A DNA stretch of 64,000 nucleotides from Flavobacterium frigoris (lineage in GTDB: Bacteria; Bacteroidota; Bacteroidia; Flavobacteriales; Flavobacteriaceae). Below are positions 53,142 through 62,360 of this stretch, piece by piece. A program made the translations under genes and the position numbers. Every line of letters starts with the position of its first letter. The first letter of the stretch is position 1. The notes beneath the pieces were generated by a model. That model was not told where the DNA came from, did no database searches, and was given only the letters and a program-made list of their open reading frames with translations. The stretch is from the NCBI RefSeq assembly GCF_900111075.1, contig NZ_FOFZ01000005.1, forward strand, positions 1 through 64,000, in the 5' to 3' direction.

Positions 53142-53642
53142 TTATACTCGCTTTTCAATTTCAATAATTTCCAAGTCTTTTATTTTGTCGCCCTCAATTA
53201 CAAAGCGCAGCATGGTACGTACCTGATGAAACCCACTTTTCCCGCAGGCTCCCGGATTCATATGCAACAAATTATATTTTTTGTCGAACATCACCTTCAA
53301 AATATGCGAATGCCCACAAATAAATAATTTGGGTGGATTTGCAGCCATCTCCGCTTTTATGGCGGGATTGTATTTCCCAGGACAACCCCCGATATGCGTA
53401 ATCCATACATCGACCCCTTCGCACATAAAACGGTTGTGCAAAGGAAACTCCAAACGTGCTTTGGCATCATCAATGTTCCCATAAACCGCTCGCAACGGCT
53501 TTAGTTTCTTTAAAGTATCAGTCACAGTTAAATCGCCAATATCACCCGCATGCCAAACTTCGTCAGCCTGAGTGACATATTTCAATATGGTATCATCAAT
53601 GTGACTGTGTGTATCAGAAAGCAAAAGGATTTTTTTACTCAA
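53142..53642 (-). CDS. YfcE-type metallophosphoesterase
   Basis: A 166-residue calcineurin-like phosphodiesterase. Metal ligands are in LLSDTHSHID (residues 7-16), VWHAGDIGDLT (GD), VYGNIDDAK (the GNHD-like motif as GNID), THIGGCPG, and CGHSHILKVM, HMNPGACG. It is a cytoplasmic protein of the YfcE/MJ0936 group; substrates may be cyclic or linear phosphodiesters but the natural one is unknown. It converges on the kinase gene with zero spacer. Confidence 0.88.
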   Translation of the reverse strand: MSKKILLLSDTHSHIDDTILKYVTQADEVWHAGDIGDLTVTDTLKKLKPLRAVYGNIDDAKARLEFPLHNRFMCEGVDVWITHIGGCPGKYNPAIKAEMAANPPKLFICGHSHILKVMFDKKYNLLHMNPGACGKSGFHQVRTMLRFVIEGDKIKDLEIIEIEKRV

Positions 53643-53692
53643 AATTGTATATGTTTTTTTAGGCTTTTGTGCACTTTGATTTTTAATTTTCA

Positions 53693-53774
53693 GGAGCTAA
53701 TCCAGCTATCCGCTTGTATCTTTTTATTTTTTGAAAGAAAAAAAATAAAAAGGATATCGCTTCTATCTGGGCTA
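53693..53774. repeat. Intergenic repeat with hairpin core (GGAGCTAATCC type)
   Basis: GGAGCTAATCCAGCTATCCG starts the unit, an A/T-rich hairpin (CTTTTTATTTTTT against AAAAAAATAAAAAG) forms its middle, and GGATATCGCTTCTATCTGGG then CTA ends it. Similar ends around different cores are, from memory, common between genes in Flavobacteria. The 53643-53959 gap holds only this and the truA promoter. Confidence 0.55.
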
Positions 53775-53874
53775 TAAATCTTGGTAAAATTAGACATTCC
53801 AATTCCAAATAAAAAATAAGTTTTTCTTCAAAAAACAATATGACTTTGCCTCTACTTGAAAAAAATTAAATAAG

Positions 53875-53882
53875 TATCTTTG
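53875..53882 (+). promoter_or_regulatory. -7 box of truA
   Basis: TATCTTTG, a perfect match, with a CTTG about 16 bp upstream as a possible -33. The predicted leader is about 70 nt. Confidence 0.62.
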
Positions 53883-53959
53883 CATCTTTAAATGTGTAAA
53901 CACGGTTTCCTTCAGCGCCATATGATTCTGAAGTATAGTGGGGAAATCTGAAAGTTCAA

Positions 53960-54694
53960 ATGAGGTATTTTATAAAATTAGCATATAACGGAACCCTATA
54001 TCACGGCTGGCAATACCAACCGAACGCGGCGTCAGTTCAAGAAACGATGAACAAGGCTATTTCTACATTGCTCAACTCAGAAATCAGTATTATGGGAGCC
54101 GGACGAACAGATACTGGTGTTCATGCCAAGGAAATGTATGCTCATTTTGATTTTGAAACCCCTTTTGATATTCCGAGTTTAGTTCATAAACTCAATTCTT
54201 TTTTACCAAAAGATATTGCGGTTTACGATATTATTGCCGTTCTAGACGAAGCCCATGCTCGTTTTGATGCTTTAAAGAGAACTTATGAATACCACATCAA
54301 CACTTTTAAGGATCCATTTTTGCAAGAACAAAGTTGGTACTTTTATCAAAAATTAGATGTTGCCTTGATGAATAAAGCAGCAAAATTATTGTTTAATCAT
54401 ATTGATTTTCAATGTTTCTCTAAAGTAAACACGGACGTAAACACCTTTGATTGCACGATTTTTGAAGCTAATTGGAAACAGAAAGGGAGCCAACTTGTAT
54501 TTACGATTTCGGCCAATCGTTTTTTGAGAAATATGGTGCGTTCGATTGTGGGAACATTGGTAAACGTTGGCTTACACAAGATTACACTTGATGATTTTAA
54601 TACTATCATACTAAATAAAAATAGAGATAAAGCTGGATTTTCAGTACCAGCACATGGTTTATATCTGACTGAAATAGAATACGATTATTTATAA
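53960..54694 (+). CDS. truA: tRNA pseudouridine synthase A
   Basis: A 244-residue TruA that isomerises uridines 38-40 in the anticodon arm of many tRNAs. The catalytic aspartate is in the motif GAGRTDTGVHAKEMYAHFDF (about residue 52). ANRFLRNMVRSIVGTLVNVG is the typical C-terminal dimer/RNA segment. Length and motifs are complete. It is preceded by a promoter and followed 164 bp later by an ABC exporter on the same strand. Confidence 0.96.
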   Translation: MRYFIKLAYNGTLYHGWQYQPNAASVQETMNKAISTLLNSEISIMGAGRTDTGVHAKEMYAHFDFETPFDIPSLVHKLNSFLPKDIAVYDIIAVLDEAHARFDALKRTYEYHINTFKDPFLQEQSWYFYQKLDVALMNKAAKLLFNHIDFQCFSKVNTDVNTFDCTIFEANWKQKGSQLVFTISANRFLRNMVRSIVGTLVNVGLHKITLDDFNTIILNKNRDKAGFSVPAHGLYLTEIEYDYL

Positions 54695-54858
54695 AATAAA
54701 TGGAGTTAAAAAAAACATTTATTAATTAGGAACACTAAATACGCTACCCCTGATAGCAATGAAAATCCTTTATGTTTTTTCTTTAAAAATATAAAGATTG
54801 AAATGAATAGCAGGAAATAGCTCTAAATAAAAACTGAAAGAAATTCAGCTTAAAAAAC

Positions 54859-56613
54859 ATGAAAGCAAAAGCATTCGACACCCGATTATTCAAACGAATA
54901 TTACAATACACCAAACCATATCAATGGCGTTTTAACGGCGTAATTGTGTTTGCCATCTCCTTATCAGTATTTGCTGCGTTGCGCCCGTATTTACTGAAGC
55001 AAACCGTAGACGGATACATACAAACTGAGGATGCCAAAGGCTTATTATACTACATCACCTTAATGGGTATTGTGCTTTTGCTCGAAGTTTTCTCCCAGTT
55101 TTACTTTGTTTTTTGGGCGAACTGGTTGGGTCAGGACATCGTAAAAGACATTAGAATCAAATTATTCAAACACATATTAAGTTTCAGAATGAAATATTTT
55201 GATTTGGTACCGGTTGGTCAACTGGTAACACGATCTGTATCGGATATCGAATCAATCGCGCGTATTTTCAGTCAGGGTTTGTTTATGATTATCAGTGACT
55301 TAATGAAAATGGTGGTTGTGCTGTTTTTCATGTTTTACATGAACTGGAAACTGACTTGGATTGTGATTGTTGCGATGCCTGTTTTAGTATTTATCACGAG
55401 AATATTTCAACGTAAGATGCAAGTGGCTTTTGAGGATGTGCGAAACCAAATTTCAAACATGAATTCCTTCGTACAAGAACGCGTAACGGGAATGAAGATT
55501 GTACAACTGTTCAACAGGGAAGAAATTGAAGCCGACAAATTCAAAGAAATAAATGATAAACATAAAAAAGCTTGGATAAAAACAATCCTTTATAACTCAA
55601 TTTTCTTTCCCATTGCCGATATTATTTCCTCGTTAACTCTTGGTTTTATTATCTTTTATGGTGGAATCAAGATTCTGAATGGGGATAATTTTACCACTTT
55701 TGGAGATTTGTTTTCGTACACGATGTTCATAGGGATGTTGTTTAATCCATTACGCCAGATTGCTGATAAATTCAATGAGATGCAACTAGGAATGATTGCC
55801 GCAAATCGTGTTTTTGCCATTATCGATACCGAAGATCAGATTCAAGATACAGGAACTGTTGAAGCTCCTTTATTTCTAGGAAATATTCAGTTCAAAGATG
55901 TCCATTTTAGCTACATTCCTGATGAAGAAGTAATAAAAGGAATTGATTTGAATGTCAAAGCGGGAGAAACTGTCGCTATTGTAGGTTCTACAGGCGCTGG
56001 GAAATCTACTATTATCAATTTACTAAACCGTTTTTATGAAATTAACAGCGGTACCATTTGCATCGATAATGAGAACATTGAAAACTACACTTTAGGTTCG
56101 CTCCGCAAGCAAATTGCGGTAGTATTGCAAGATGTATTCTTATTTGCCGATACTATTTTCAACAATATTACGTTGAACAATCCTGAAATTACAAGAGAAG
56201 ATGTTTTGGCTGCAGCCCAGGAAATTGGGGTGCATAACTTTATAATGAGTTTACCGGATAATTATGATTTTGATGTAAAAGAACGCGGTGTAATGTTGTC
56301 TTCTGGACAACGTCAATTGATTGCTTTTTTAAGAGCTTATGTGAGTAATCCGAGCATTCTTATTCTAGATGAAGCGACTTCGTCGATTGATACGTATTCT
56401 GAAGAATTAATTCAACGTGCCACCGAAACAATCACAACAGGAAGAACCTCAATTGTAATTGCCCACAGACTGGCAACCATTATCAATGCTGATAAAATTG
56501 TAGTGATGGATAAGGGATTAATTGTAGAACAAGGAACGCATCAGGAATTAATCAACAAAGAAAATGGGTACTATAAGAACCTATATGATTCTCAGTTTTC
56601 GGTAGCTAATTAA
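54859..56613 (+). CDS. ABC exporter, fused membrane and ATPase domains
   Basis: Half-size ABC exporter of 584 residues: six membrane helices (about 20-300, MsbA/multidrug type) followed by an ATPase domain with Walker A VGSTGAGKSTI (about 374-384), signature LSSGQRQLIAFLRAY, Walker B ILILDEATSSID and H-loop IVIAHRLATI. The signature is LSSGQ rather than the common LSGGQ. It would act as a homodimer or heterodimer; substrate (lipid, drug or peptide) is not clear. No partner gene is adjacent, so a homodimer is more likely. Confidence 0.93.
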   Translation: MKAKAFDTRLFKRILQYTKPYQWRFNGVIVFAISLSVFAALRPYLLKQTVDGYIQTEDAKGLLYYITLMGIVLLLEVFSQFYFVFWANWLGQDIVKDIRIKLFKHILSFRMKYFDLVPVGQLVTRSVSDIESIARIFSQGLFMIISDLMKMVVVLFFMFYMNWKLTWIVIVAMPVLVFITRIFQRKMQVAFEDVRNQISNMNSFVQERVTGMKIVQLFNREEIEADKFKEINDKHKKAWIKTILYNSIFFPIADIISSLTLGFIIFYGGIKILNGDNFTTFGDLFSYTMFIGMLFNPLRQIADKFNEMQLGMIAANRVFAIIDTEDQIQDTGTVEAPLFLGNIQFKDVHFSYIPDEEVIKGIDLNVKAGETVAIVGSTGAGKSTIINLLNRFYEINSGTICIDNENIENYTLGSLRKQIAVVLQDVFLFADTIFNNITLNNPEITREDVLAAAQEIGVHNFIMSLPDNYDFDVKERGVMLSSGQRQLIAFLRAYVSNPSILILDEATSSIDTYSEELIQRATETITTGRTSIVIAHRLATIINADKIVVMDKGLIVEQGTHQELINKENGYYKNLYDSQFSVAN

Positions 56614-57176
56614 TTTTTTAACCGTAAAAAACACAAAGTTATCGCAAAGGTTCTATTTTTTTTCTTCTATAACGATCGAGAATAAACCGTGAGGTGTGTT
56701 TTAAACCTTTTTGATTAATCAATCATTGTATTAAAACTAGGCTCCTATGTAATACTATGAGGAATTAAATATCTTCGTAACAATACCTAAAATCTATGTT
56801 TCTGTGTGTTTAAAAAAGTCTACCCACATACAACTTAGGCCTAATTAAGTTATAACTTCAAAATAGAACGCGGAGAACTCGGATAAAACGGATTCTCACG
56901 GATCTTTTTAAAACTAATAAGCAGTGCAGAATCATACTTATATACTACTCTGCAAAGGACTTTTCTAAAACTTATATGACTTATATGATTTAAAAATTTT
57001 ATGAGCTTAAAGGTAAATTTATCACTTACCCCCTACTTTTACCCCACTACTCTTTCCCCAAACACTCTCCTAAACCCCACTTTTTCAATCTTTAAAACTT
57101 TGTTAGTCGGAATCTTTCCCAAAACAGAATAAATTCTTAAATTCGCAATTCAAATTAATTTAGAAAAACTTATAAA
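56614..57176. other. Intergenic region with degenerate repeat motifs
   Basis: About 560 bp between the exporter and lpdA with no supported gene. It contains CACAAAGTTATCGCAAAG-like and AAAACGGATTCTCACGGATC-like stretches that resemble short direct repeats often seen between Flavobacterium genes, both degenerate. A C-rich stretch (TTACCCCCTACTTTTACCCC) lies at about 57025. No clear terminator or promoter was found. Confidence 0.4.
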
Positions 57177-58565
57177 ATGAAATACGATATCATTGTTTTA
57201 GGAAGTGGACCAGGCGGATACGTTACTGCCATTAGAGCATCCCAATTAGGTTTTAAAGTAGCCGTAATTGAAAAAGAAAGCTTAGGTGGCGTTTGTTTGA
57301 ACTGGGGTTGTATCCCAACCAAAGCATTATTAAAATCAGCTCAGGTTTTTGATTATCTAAAACATGCTTCTGATTATGGATTGACTGTTTCATCATTTGA
57401 TAAAGATTTCCCTGCTGTAGTACAACGCAGTAGAACTGTTGCTTCAGACATGAGCAAAGGAGTTCAATTCTTGATGAAAAAAAATAAAATTGACGTAATT
57501 AATGGTTTTGGAAAACTAAAACCAGGAAAAAAAGTTGATGTTACTGACAAAGACAATAAAGTTACAGAATATAGTGCAGACCATATTATCATTGCTACTG
57601 GAGCTCGCTCTCGTGAGTTGCCAAGCTTGCCACAAGATGGCGTAAAAGTGATTGGTTACCGTCAAGCAATGACTTTACCAACCCAACCAAAATCAATGAT
57701 CATCGTAGGTTCTGGAGCGATAGGAGTAGAATTTGCACATTTTTACAATTCAATGGGTACTGAGGTAACTATTGTTGAATTCATGCCAAATATTGTTCCT
57801 GTTGAAGACGAAGACATTTCGAAACAAATGGAACGTTCTATGAAAAAATCTGGAGTGAAAATCATGACCAACTCTTCTGTTGAAAAAATTGATACTACTG
57901 GAGCAGGTGTAAAAGCATTTGTAAAAACGGCCAAAGGAGAAGTAATCCTAGAAGCAGACATTTTACTTTCAGCTGTTGGAATTAAAACTAACATTGAAAA
58001 CATCGGACTGGAAGAAGTAGGAATCGCTACTGACAGAGATAAAATTCTTGTAAACGCATACAACGCAACAAACATTCCTGGATACTATGCCATTGGTGAT
58101 GTTACGCCAGGACAAGCATTAGCTCACGTAGCTTCTGCTGAAGGAATCAACTGTGTGGAAAAAATTGCAGGAATGCATGTAGAACCTATCGATTACGGAA
58201 ACGTACCGGGTTGTACTTATGCTACTCCTGAAATTGCTTCGGTAGGTTTAACTGAAAAACAAGCTATAGAAAAAGGATACGAATTAAAAGTTGGTAAATT
58301 CCCATTCTCAGCATCAGGAAAAGCAAAAGCTTCTGGAACACCAGACGGATTTGTAAAAGTAATTTTTGATGCCAAATATGGTGAATGGTTAGGATGTCAC
58401 ATGATAGGCGCTGGAGTTACTGATATGATTGCCGAGGCAGTTGTAGCTCGTAAACTGGAAACTACAGGACATGAAATCCTAAAAGCAATTCACCCTCACC
58501 CTACAATGAGTGAAGCGGTAATGGAAGCAGTTGCTGACGCTTATGGCGAAGTGATTCACTTGTAG
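57177..58565 (+). CDS. lpdA: Dihydrolipoyl dehydrogenase
   Basis: FAD disulfide oxidoreductase of 462 residues, the E3 subunit of 2-oxoacid dehydrogenase complexes. FAD binding GSGPGGYVTAIRA is at residues 9-21, the redox cysteines are in GGVCLNWGCIPTKAL (about 38-52), NAD binding is in IIVGSGAIGVEFAHFY (about 178), and the active-site pair is in HPHPTMSEAVMEA (about 440). It stands alone, with a strong terminator. The E1/E2 genes are not in the window, so which complex it serves is open; it may serve several. Confidence 0.96.
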   Translation: MKYDIIVLGSGPGGYVTAIRASQLGFKVAVIEKESLGGVCLNWGCIPTKALLKSAQVFDYLKHASDYGLTVSSFDKDFPAVVQRSRTVASDMSKGVQFLMKKNKIDVINGFGKLKPGKKVDVTDKDNKVTEYSADHIIIATGARSRELPSLPQDGVKVIGYRQAMTLPTQPKSMIIVGSGAIGVEFAHFYNSMGTEVTIVEFMPNIVPVEDEDISKQMERSMKKSGVKIMTNSSVEKIDTTGAGVKAFVKTAKGEVILEADILLSAVGIKTNIENIGLEEVGIATDRDKILVNAYNATNIPGYYAIGDVTPGQALAHVASAEGINCVEKIAGMHVEPIDYGNVPGCTYATPEIASVGLTEKQAIEKGYELKVGKFPFSASGKAKASGTPDGFVKVIFDAKYGEWLGCHMIGAGVTDMIAEAVVARKLETTGHEILKAIHPHPTMSEAVMEAVADAYGEVIHL

Positions 58566-58625
58566 ATCTTCGTTGCTAGTTCCGGTAAATATTGGAACGA
58601 AGTAATCTCATCTCAATAAATATAG

Positions 58626-58659
58626 AAATCCGATTGGTGTACATCAATCGGATTTTTTT
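58626..58659 (+). terminator. Terminator of lpdA
   Basis: An 11-bp perfect stem AAATCCGATTG/CAATCGGATTT with inner pairing and a T tail, about 60 bp after the stop. Confidence 0.86.
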
Positions 58660-58665
58660 ATGACT

Positions 58666-58713
58666 ATTTTTTCGGCGTATCCCCGCTTCCACTCCGTTGC
58701 AGTTCCTATGCAC
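58666..58713. repeat. Intergenic repeat fragment (GGCGTATCCC type), copy B
   Basis: Contains GGCGTATCC and CGCTTCCACTCCGTT (58684-58698), shared with copy C at 62321-62335. It lies between lpdA and the cyclase gene, and looks truncated compared with the block at 10259. Nothing else is seen in 58566-58871 apart from the lpdA terminator. Confidence 0.5.
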
Positions 58714-58871
58714 CATCAAAATCTAATAGATTGTACCTGCTATCAAAACAAAAACTGCACTATTAGTTATAATACCATTTTTGTAATTAATTTGAATATT
58801 AAATTCTTGTGTTTTTTTTGTAATTTGAAGCAGAATAGCTTCTTTTTCGATTGTTCCAAATTTCACAAAAT

Positions 58872-60719
58872 TCAAATATTTCTAATTTCATTTACGAAAT
58901 ACATTTTCATTCTGCCAATATTTTTTACTTCAATTTCACCTCGATACTCACAGGCAAAACTATCTTTTATCAAGGCATACGTATTCTCAGAAATGTTTAT
59001 TCTTCCTTCTTCAGAGTTAGACTCCATCCTCGAAGCAATGTTTACGGTATCGCCCCAAATGTCGTAGGAAAATTTCTTGCTACCTACAACTCCTGCTACT
59101 ACTGGTCCCGAATTAATACCTATACGTATTTCAAAACGGGTTTGACAATTTGAATTATCAGTTAAAGAAGTTTTTACAAAATCATTTATTTCTAGGGCTG
59201 CCAAAATCATTTTCTGTGCATGGTCTTTCGTCGGAAACGGTAAACCTCCTGCACACATATAAGAATCACCTACCGTTTTTATTTTTTCTAAACCATATTT
59301 CTCCATTATCACATCAAATTTCGAGAAATAATAATCGATACTTTCTACTAATTTTTCTGGAGATAAAATGTTGGCATATTGCGTAAAGCTTTTAAAATCA
59401 GTAAAAAGAACGGTAACTGATTCAAACTTCTTGGCTTCAACTCTACCGTTTTGTTTTAGTTCGTGTGCCGTTTCTTCTGGTAGGATGTTTAATAATAGAG
59501 TATCTGAACGTTTTTTCTCTTCTTCAATGATGACTTTTGTTTCTTTTATAAATTTATATCTACGGTATAACCCTATGGCTAACAGCATAATTAAAAAACT
59601 AGAAAAGCCAATAGCATAGATTAAATTTCTTTGTCTCTTGGTTTTTAAATGTTGTATCTCTTGGTCTTTTTTGAGGAGGTCGACCTGTACTTGTTTTTTG
59701 GATACTTCAAAGTTTGTCCTTAAATCAGCCATCTGCTGTACTGCTTTTAGATTCGTAACACTATCGCGGTAGGTAATATGATCTTTATAATATTTTAATG
59801 ATTGTGAGGTGTTACCCACTTTTTCATAGAGTTCCGATAGTTTTAGATTCGAAACACTAACTTGTTCTTTCAATCCGTATTTTTGAGCTAATTCTAAACT
59901 TCGTTTTGCATAATGGACTGCCGTTGGCCAATCGTTCCGTTTTGAATAGATTTCAGCAATATTAATCAGATAATCCGAAATGCCGTAATAATCTTGGTAC
60001 ACTTCAAGCATATTGATGGCTTCGGTTATATTTATCATTGCTAATTTATCTCTACCTTGCTCAGCATAAACCTTACCTATGTTTCCTAAATTATAGGCGG
60101 TACCAATCAAGTAGTCTGCTTTTTTGAATAGCGCACCAGATTCGTTAAAATATACTAAGGCTTTATCGTACTTTTTATTTCTAAAAGAGTCATCACCTGC
60201 ATTTAGTAATGCAGAGGCTAAAGCTATAGCATTATCGGTAGTTCGCAATAAGGCAATCGCTTTGGTATAATAGAGTTCGGCATTTTTGGCATTCCCCATA
60301 ACAGAATATACATCTGCGATTGCAGAATAACTAACTCCTTCGCCTACCGTATATTTTGCTTTAGTGGCAGCTGTTGCACTTTTAAAGAAAGCAGCTAATG
60401 ATTTGTTTAAGTCTCCTGCCAGACGATGTTTGTTTCCTTTTTGATAATATCCCCTATGAAGGTACAAATAATTGTTTTCGGCCGAAGAAAGTGCAATAAG
60501 TTCATCGGCATAGCGTAGAGATAAATCCAAATCATTTATTTCATTAAAAGAAAGGTTTCTCAATAACTCGAATTTATCCATTTTATTGAGATTTCCTTTC
60601 TTATAAATTACTGTAAGACTATCGGCTATCTTTTGCTCTTGGGCCATGATCATTGTAGACAGCAATAATACAAAGCTGCATAATAGTGAGATTTTAATGT
60701 AAAGGATATAAAATCTCAT
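58872..60719 (-). CDS. TPR-containing class III adenylate cyclase, membrane-bound
   Basis: A 615-residue protein: signal peptide (about 1-26, ending MIMAQ), a TPR-rich extracytoplasmic region (about 60-320), a coiled coil, a membrane helix (LIYAIGFSSFLIMLLAIGLY, about 367-386), and a class III cyclase domain (about 430-610). Catalytic residues are all present: metal Asp441 and Asp485, purine-selecting Lys481 and Asp553 (adenine type), and Asn560/Arg564 for the transition state. It should therefore make cAMP, as a homodimer, in response to signals sensed by the TPR region. It is 5 bp downstream of a small beta-rich protein gene and presumably part of its transcript. Confidence 0.9.
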   Translation of the reverse strand: MRFYILYIKISLLCSFVLLLSTMIMAQEQKIADSLTVIYKKGNLNKMDKFELLRNLSFNEINDLDLSLRYADELIALSSAENNYLYLHRGYYQKGNKHRLAGDLNKSLAAFFKSATAATKAKYTVGEGVSYSAIADVYSVMGNAKNAELYYTKAIALLRTTDNAIALASALLNAGDDSFRNKKYDKALVYFNESGALFKKADYLIGTAYNLGNIGKVYAEQGRDKLAMINITEAINMLEVYQDYYGISDYLINIAEIYSKRNDWPTAVHYAKRSLELAQKYGLKEQVSVSNLKLSELYEKVGNTSQSLKYYKDHITYRDSVTNLKAVQQMADLRTNFEVSKKQVQVDLLKKDQEIQHLKTKRQRNLIYAIGFSSFLIMLLAIGLYRRYKFIKETKVIIEEEKKRSDTLLLNILPEETAHELKQNGRVEAKKFESVTVLFTDFKSFTQYANILSPEKLVESIDYYFSKFDVIMEKYGLEKIKTVGDSYMCAGGLPFPTKDHAQKMILAALEINDFVKTSLTDNSNCQTRFEIRIGINSGPVVAGVVGSKKFSYDIWGDTVNIASRMESNSEEGRINISENTYALIKDSFACEYRGEIEVKNIGRMKMYFVNEIRNI

Positions 60720-60724
60720 TACTA

Positions 60725-61162
60725 CTACGGATTTATTACTAGTTTTGGATCAATTGGAAAAGATTTAAAGTTATTTCCTGAATCATATACTTTAAAATTT
60801 AAAGTATACACATCCAATTTTCCTTTGAGACTATCGTCTTTTTTAACGTTTGCATTTGCGTTTCCAGATCTTCCTCCTGAGCCAGGTATTATAGATACAT
60901 CAAAAAAATCTACATCTTTACCTTTAGAATCATAGGCAATACTATCGATTGCAATACTAAATCCTTTATCTGGAGTTTCTCCTTTCCATTTTACATTTTT
61001 ATCTATAAAAACTGTTGATGTAAAATTTTCAATAGGTGATCCTGAACCACCATTGTCATCAGAGAGAGAACAACAAGCACCAATTTGAATTGGTGTGGGG
61101 TTTAGCAAATTAAAAAGTGTGCTTGCTTGAACAGTTAATGTTATTACTACTGATTTTGCCAT
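60725..61162 (-). CDS. Small beta-rich protein, unknown, upstream of the cyclase
   Basis: A 145-residue soluble protein with no signal peptide by eye; the first 20 residues (AKSVVITLTVQASTLFNLLN) are only moderately hydrophobic. CCSLSDD near residue 30 gives a Cys pair. The middle has WKGETPDKGFSIAIDSIAYD and the end YTLNFKVYDSGNNFKSFPID then PKLVINP, a pattern of alternating beta strands. The ending resembles AidA/PixA-like and other small Bacteroidota proteins, but the family is not certain. It is the first gene of a two-gene unit with the TPR cyclase (gap 5 bp). A role as partner, effector or target of the cyclase signal is an inference. Confidence 0.7.
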   Translation of the reverse strand: MAKSVVITLTVQASTLFNLLNPTPIQIGACCSLSDDNGGSGSPIENFTSTVFIDKNVKWKGETPDKGFSIAIDSIAYDSKGKDVDFFDVSIIPGSGGRSGNANANVKKDDSLKGKLDVYTLNFKVYDSGNNFKSFPIDPKLVINP

Positions 61163-61268
61163 AATTAATATATTTAAAGGTTAATAAATACGAATTTATT
61201 AAAGACCATTAATTAATTTGGTGGGGCAACACAAATAAGATTTGGAGTAGTATGACCTAAAGCGAATA

Positions 61269-61276
61269 CAAAGATA
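61269..61276 (-). promoter_or_regulatory. -7 box of the small protein-cyclase operon
   Basis: The minus strand reads TATCTTTG, a perfect TAnnTTTG match, about 107 bp before the ATG at 61162, which would give a leader of about 100 nt. Confidence 0.55.
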
Positions 61277-61352
61277 CGGTATGTTTATTAAGAAATTAAG
61301 ATAGTTTTTCTTAAATTAGTATCTTATTAACGTTTTTAACAATAATAAAAAC

Positions 61353-62240
61353 ATGCAACACGAACACCCTCCTATAGATTGGAAAGACATACTCAATCCA
61401 AAAAACATTATACTAAACCTAATTGGTGTTTCATTTATGACTCTGGCTTTAAAAGGATTTATGATCCCAAATAAATTTTTAGATGGTGGTGTTACTGGCA
61501 TCTCTATTTTACTTCATGAAGTTACACATATCTCCTTCGCATGGCTAGTTATCATTATCAATTTACCTTTCTTGTTTTTAGGCAAAAAATTATTAGGAAA
61601 TACTTTTGCTTTACACAGCTTAGTAACGGTCCTATTGCTTGCGCTTGGGGTAACGTTTGTTCATTTTGAAGCGGTGACTTCAGATCCGTTGTTAATTGCT
61701 TTGTTTGGTGGTTGCTTGATTGGCATTGGCATGGGTTTTTGTATCCGTGGCGGTTCTGCTGCTGATGGATTTGAGATATTGGCCGTACTGACTACTAAGA
61801 AGATCGGGTTAAATGTTTCCGAAGTTATCTTTGCTATGAATACCTTATTGTTTTTGGCTGCTGCTTGGTATTTTGGGATAACCACAGCTTTATACTCTAT
61901 TGTTACTTACTTCGCAGCGATAAAGTCGCTAGACTATGTCGCAAATGGCCTCGAACAATATACCGCTTTGAATATTATTTCGGGAAATAGTGAGTTGATT
62001 AAATCCCTAATTGTAAATAAGTTTAAAAAGGGTATTACTATTGTCAAAGGCGAACGCGGTTATTTGCCGAAAAGTTTTGATGTGAAACACGATTGCGATA
62101 TTATCGTAACAATTGTAACTCGTTTAGAGTTATTGCGTATTAAGGAAGATATTTTAAAAATCGACCCGTATGCCTTTATGTATATTCAATACATTAAAGA
62201 GGCTAACGGAGGCATACTGCGGAATAGGAAGAAACATTAA
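61353..62240 (+). CDS. YitT family membrane protein (DUF161/DUF2179)
   Basis: A 295-residue integral membrane protein. Residues about 20-205 form the YitT membrane domain with five to six helices (GVTGISILLHEVTHISFAWL, FCIRGGSAADGFEILAVL) and the last 80 residues the DUF2179 soluble domain (SGNSELIKSLIVNKFKKGIT, VKGERGYL). The family is widespread in bacteria with no firm function. It is divergent from the small protein-cyclase unit, with a 190-bp spacer. The ATG at 61353 begins MQHEHPPIDWKDILNPKN, consistent with relatives. Confidence 0.9.
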   Translation: MQHEHPPIDWKDILNPKNIILNLIGVSFMTLALKGFMIPNKFLDGGVTGISILLHEVTHISFAWLVIIINLPFLFLGKKLLGNTFALHSLVTVLLLALGVTFVHFEAVTSDPLLIALFGGCLIGIGMGFCIRGGSAADGFEILAVLTTKKIGLNVSEVIFAMNTLLFLAAAWYFGITTALYSIVTYFAAIKSLDYVANGLEQYTALNIISGNSELIKSLIVNKFKKGITIVKGERGYLPKSFDVKHDCDIIVTIVTRLELLRIKEDILKIDPYAFMYIQYIKEANGGILRNRKKH

Positions 62241-62305
62241 AAGAGGATGCGCTGATACTAACTTTATACTAATGTTTTTCTTTAATTAAAAAATAATCTT
62301 TCCTC

Positions 62306-62360
62306 TTTTTGGGCGTATCCCGCTTCCACTCCGTTACAGCACGGTCGAGCTGTATGTCAC
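62306..62360. repeat. Intergenic repeat fragment (GGGCGTATCCC type), copy C
   Basis: TTTTTGGGCGTATCCC followed by CGCTTCCACTCCGTT matches copy B, then an imperfect hairpin ACAGC-ACGGTCGA-GCTGT. It is between the YitT and SulP genes. The remaining 62241-62745 stretch is AT-rich with no clear gene. Confidence 0.5.

Noticed and set aside
53550..53777. A 75-codon plus-strand frame at the end of the YfcE gene
   Set aside because: It is antisense to the YfcE gene and then runs through the intergenic repeat at 53693-53774.
58660..59619. Several plus-strand frames opposite the cyclase gene
   Set aside because: They lie on the antisense strand of a clear class III cyclase and have unnatural composition.
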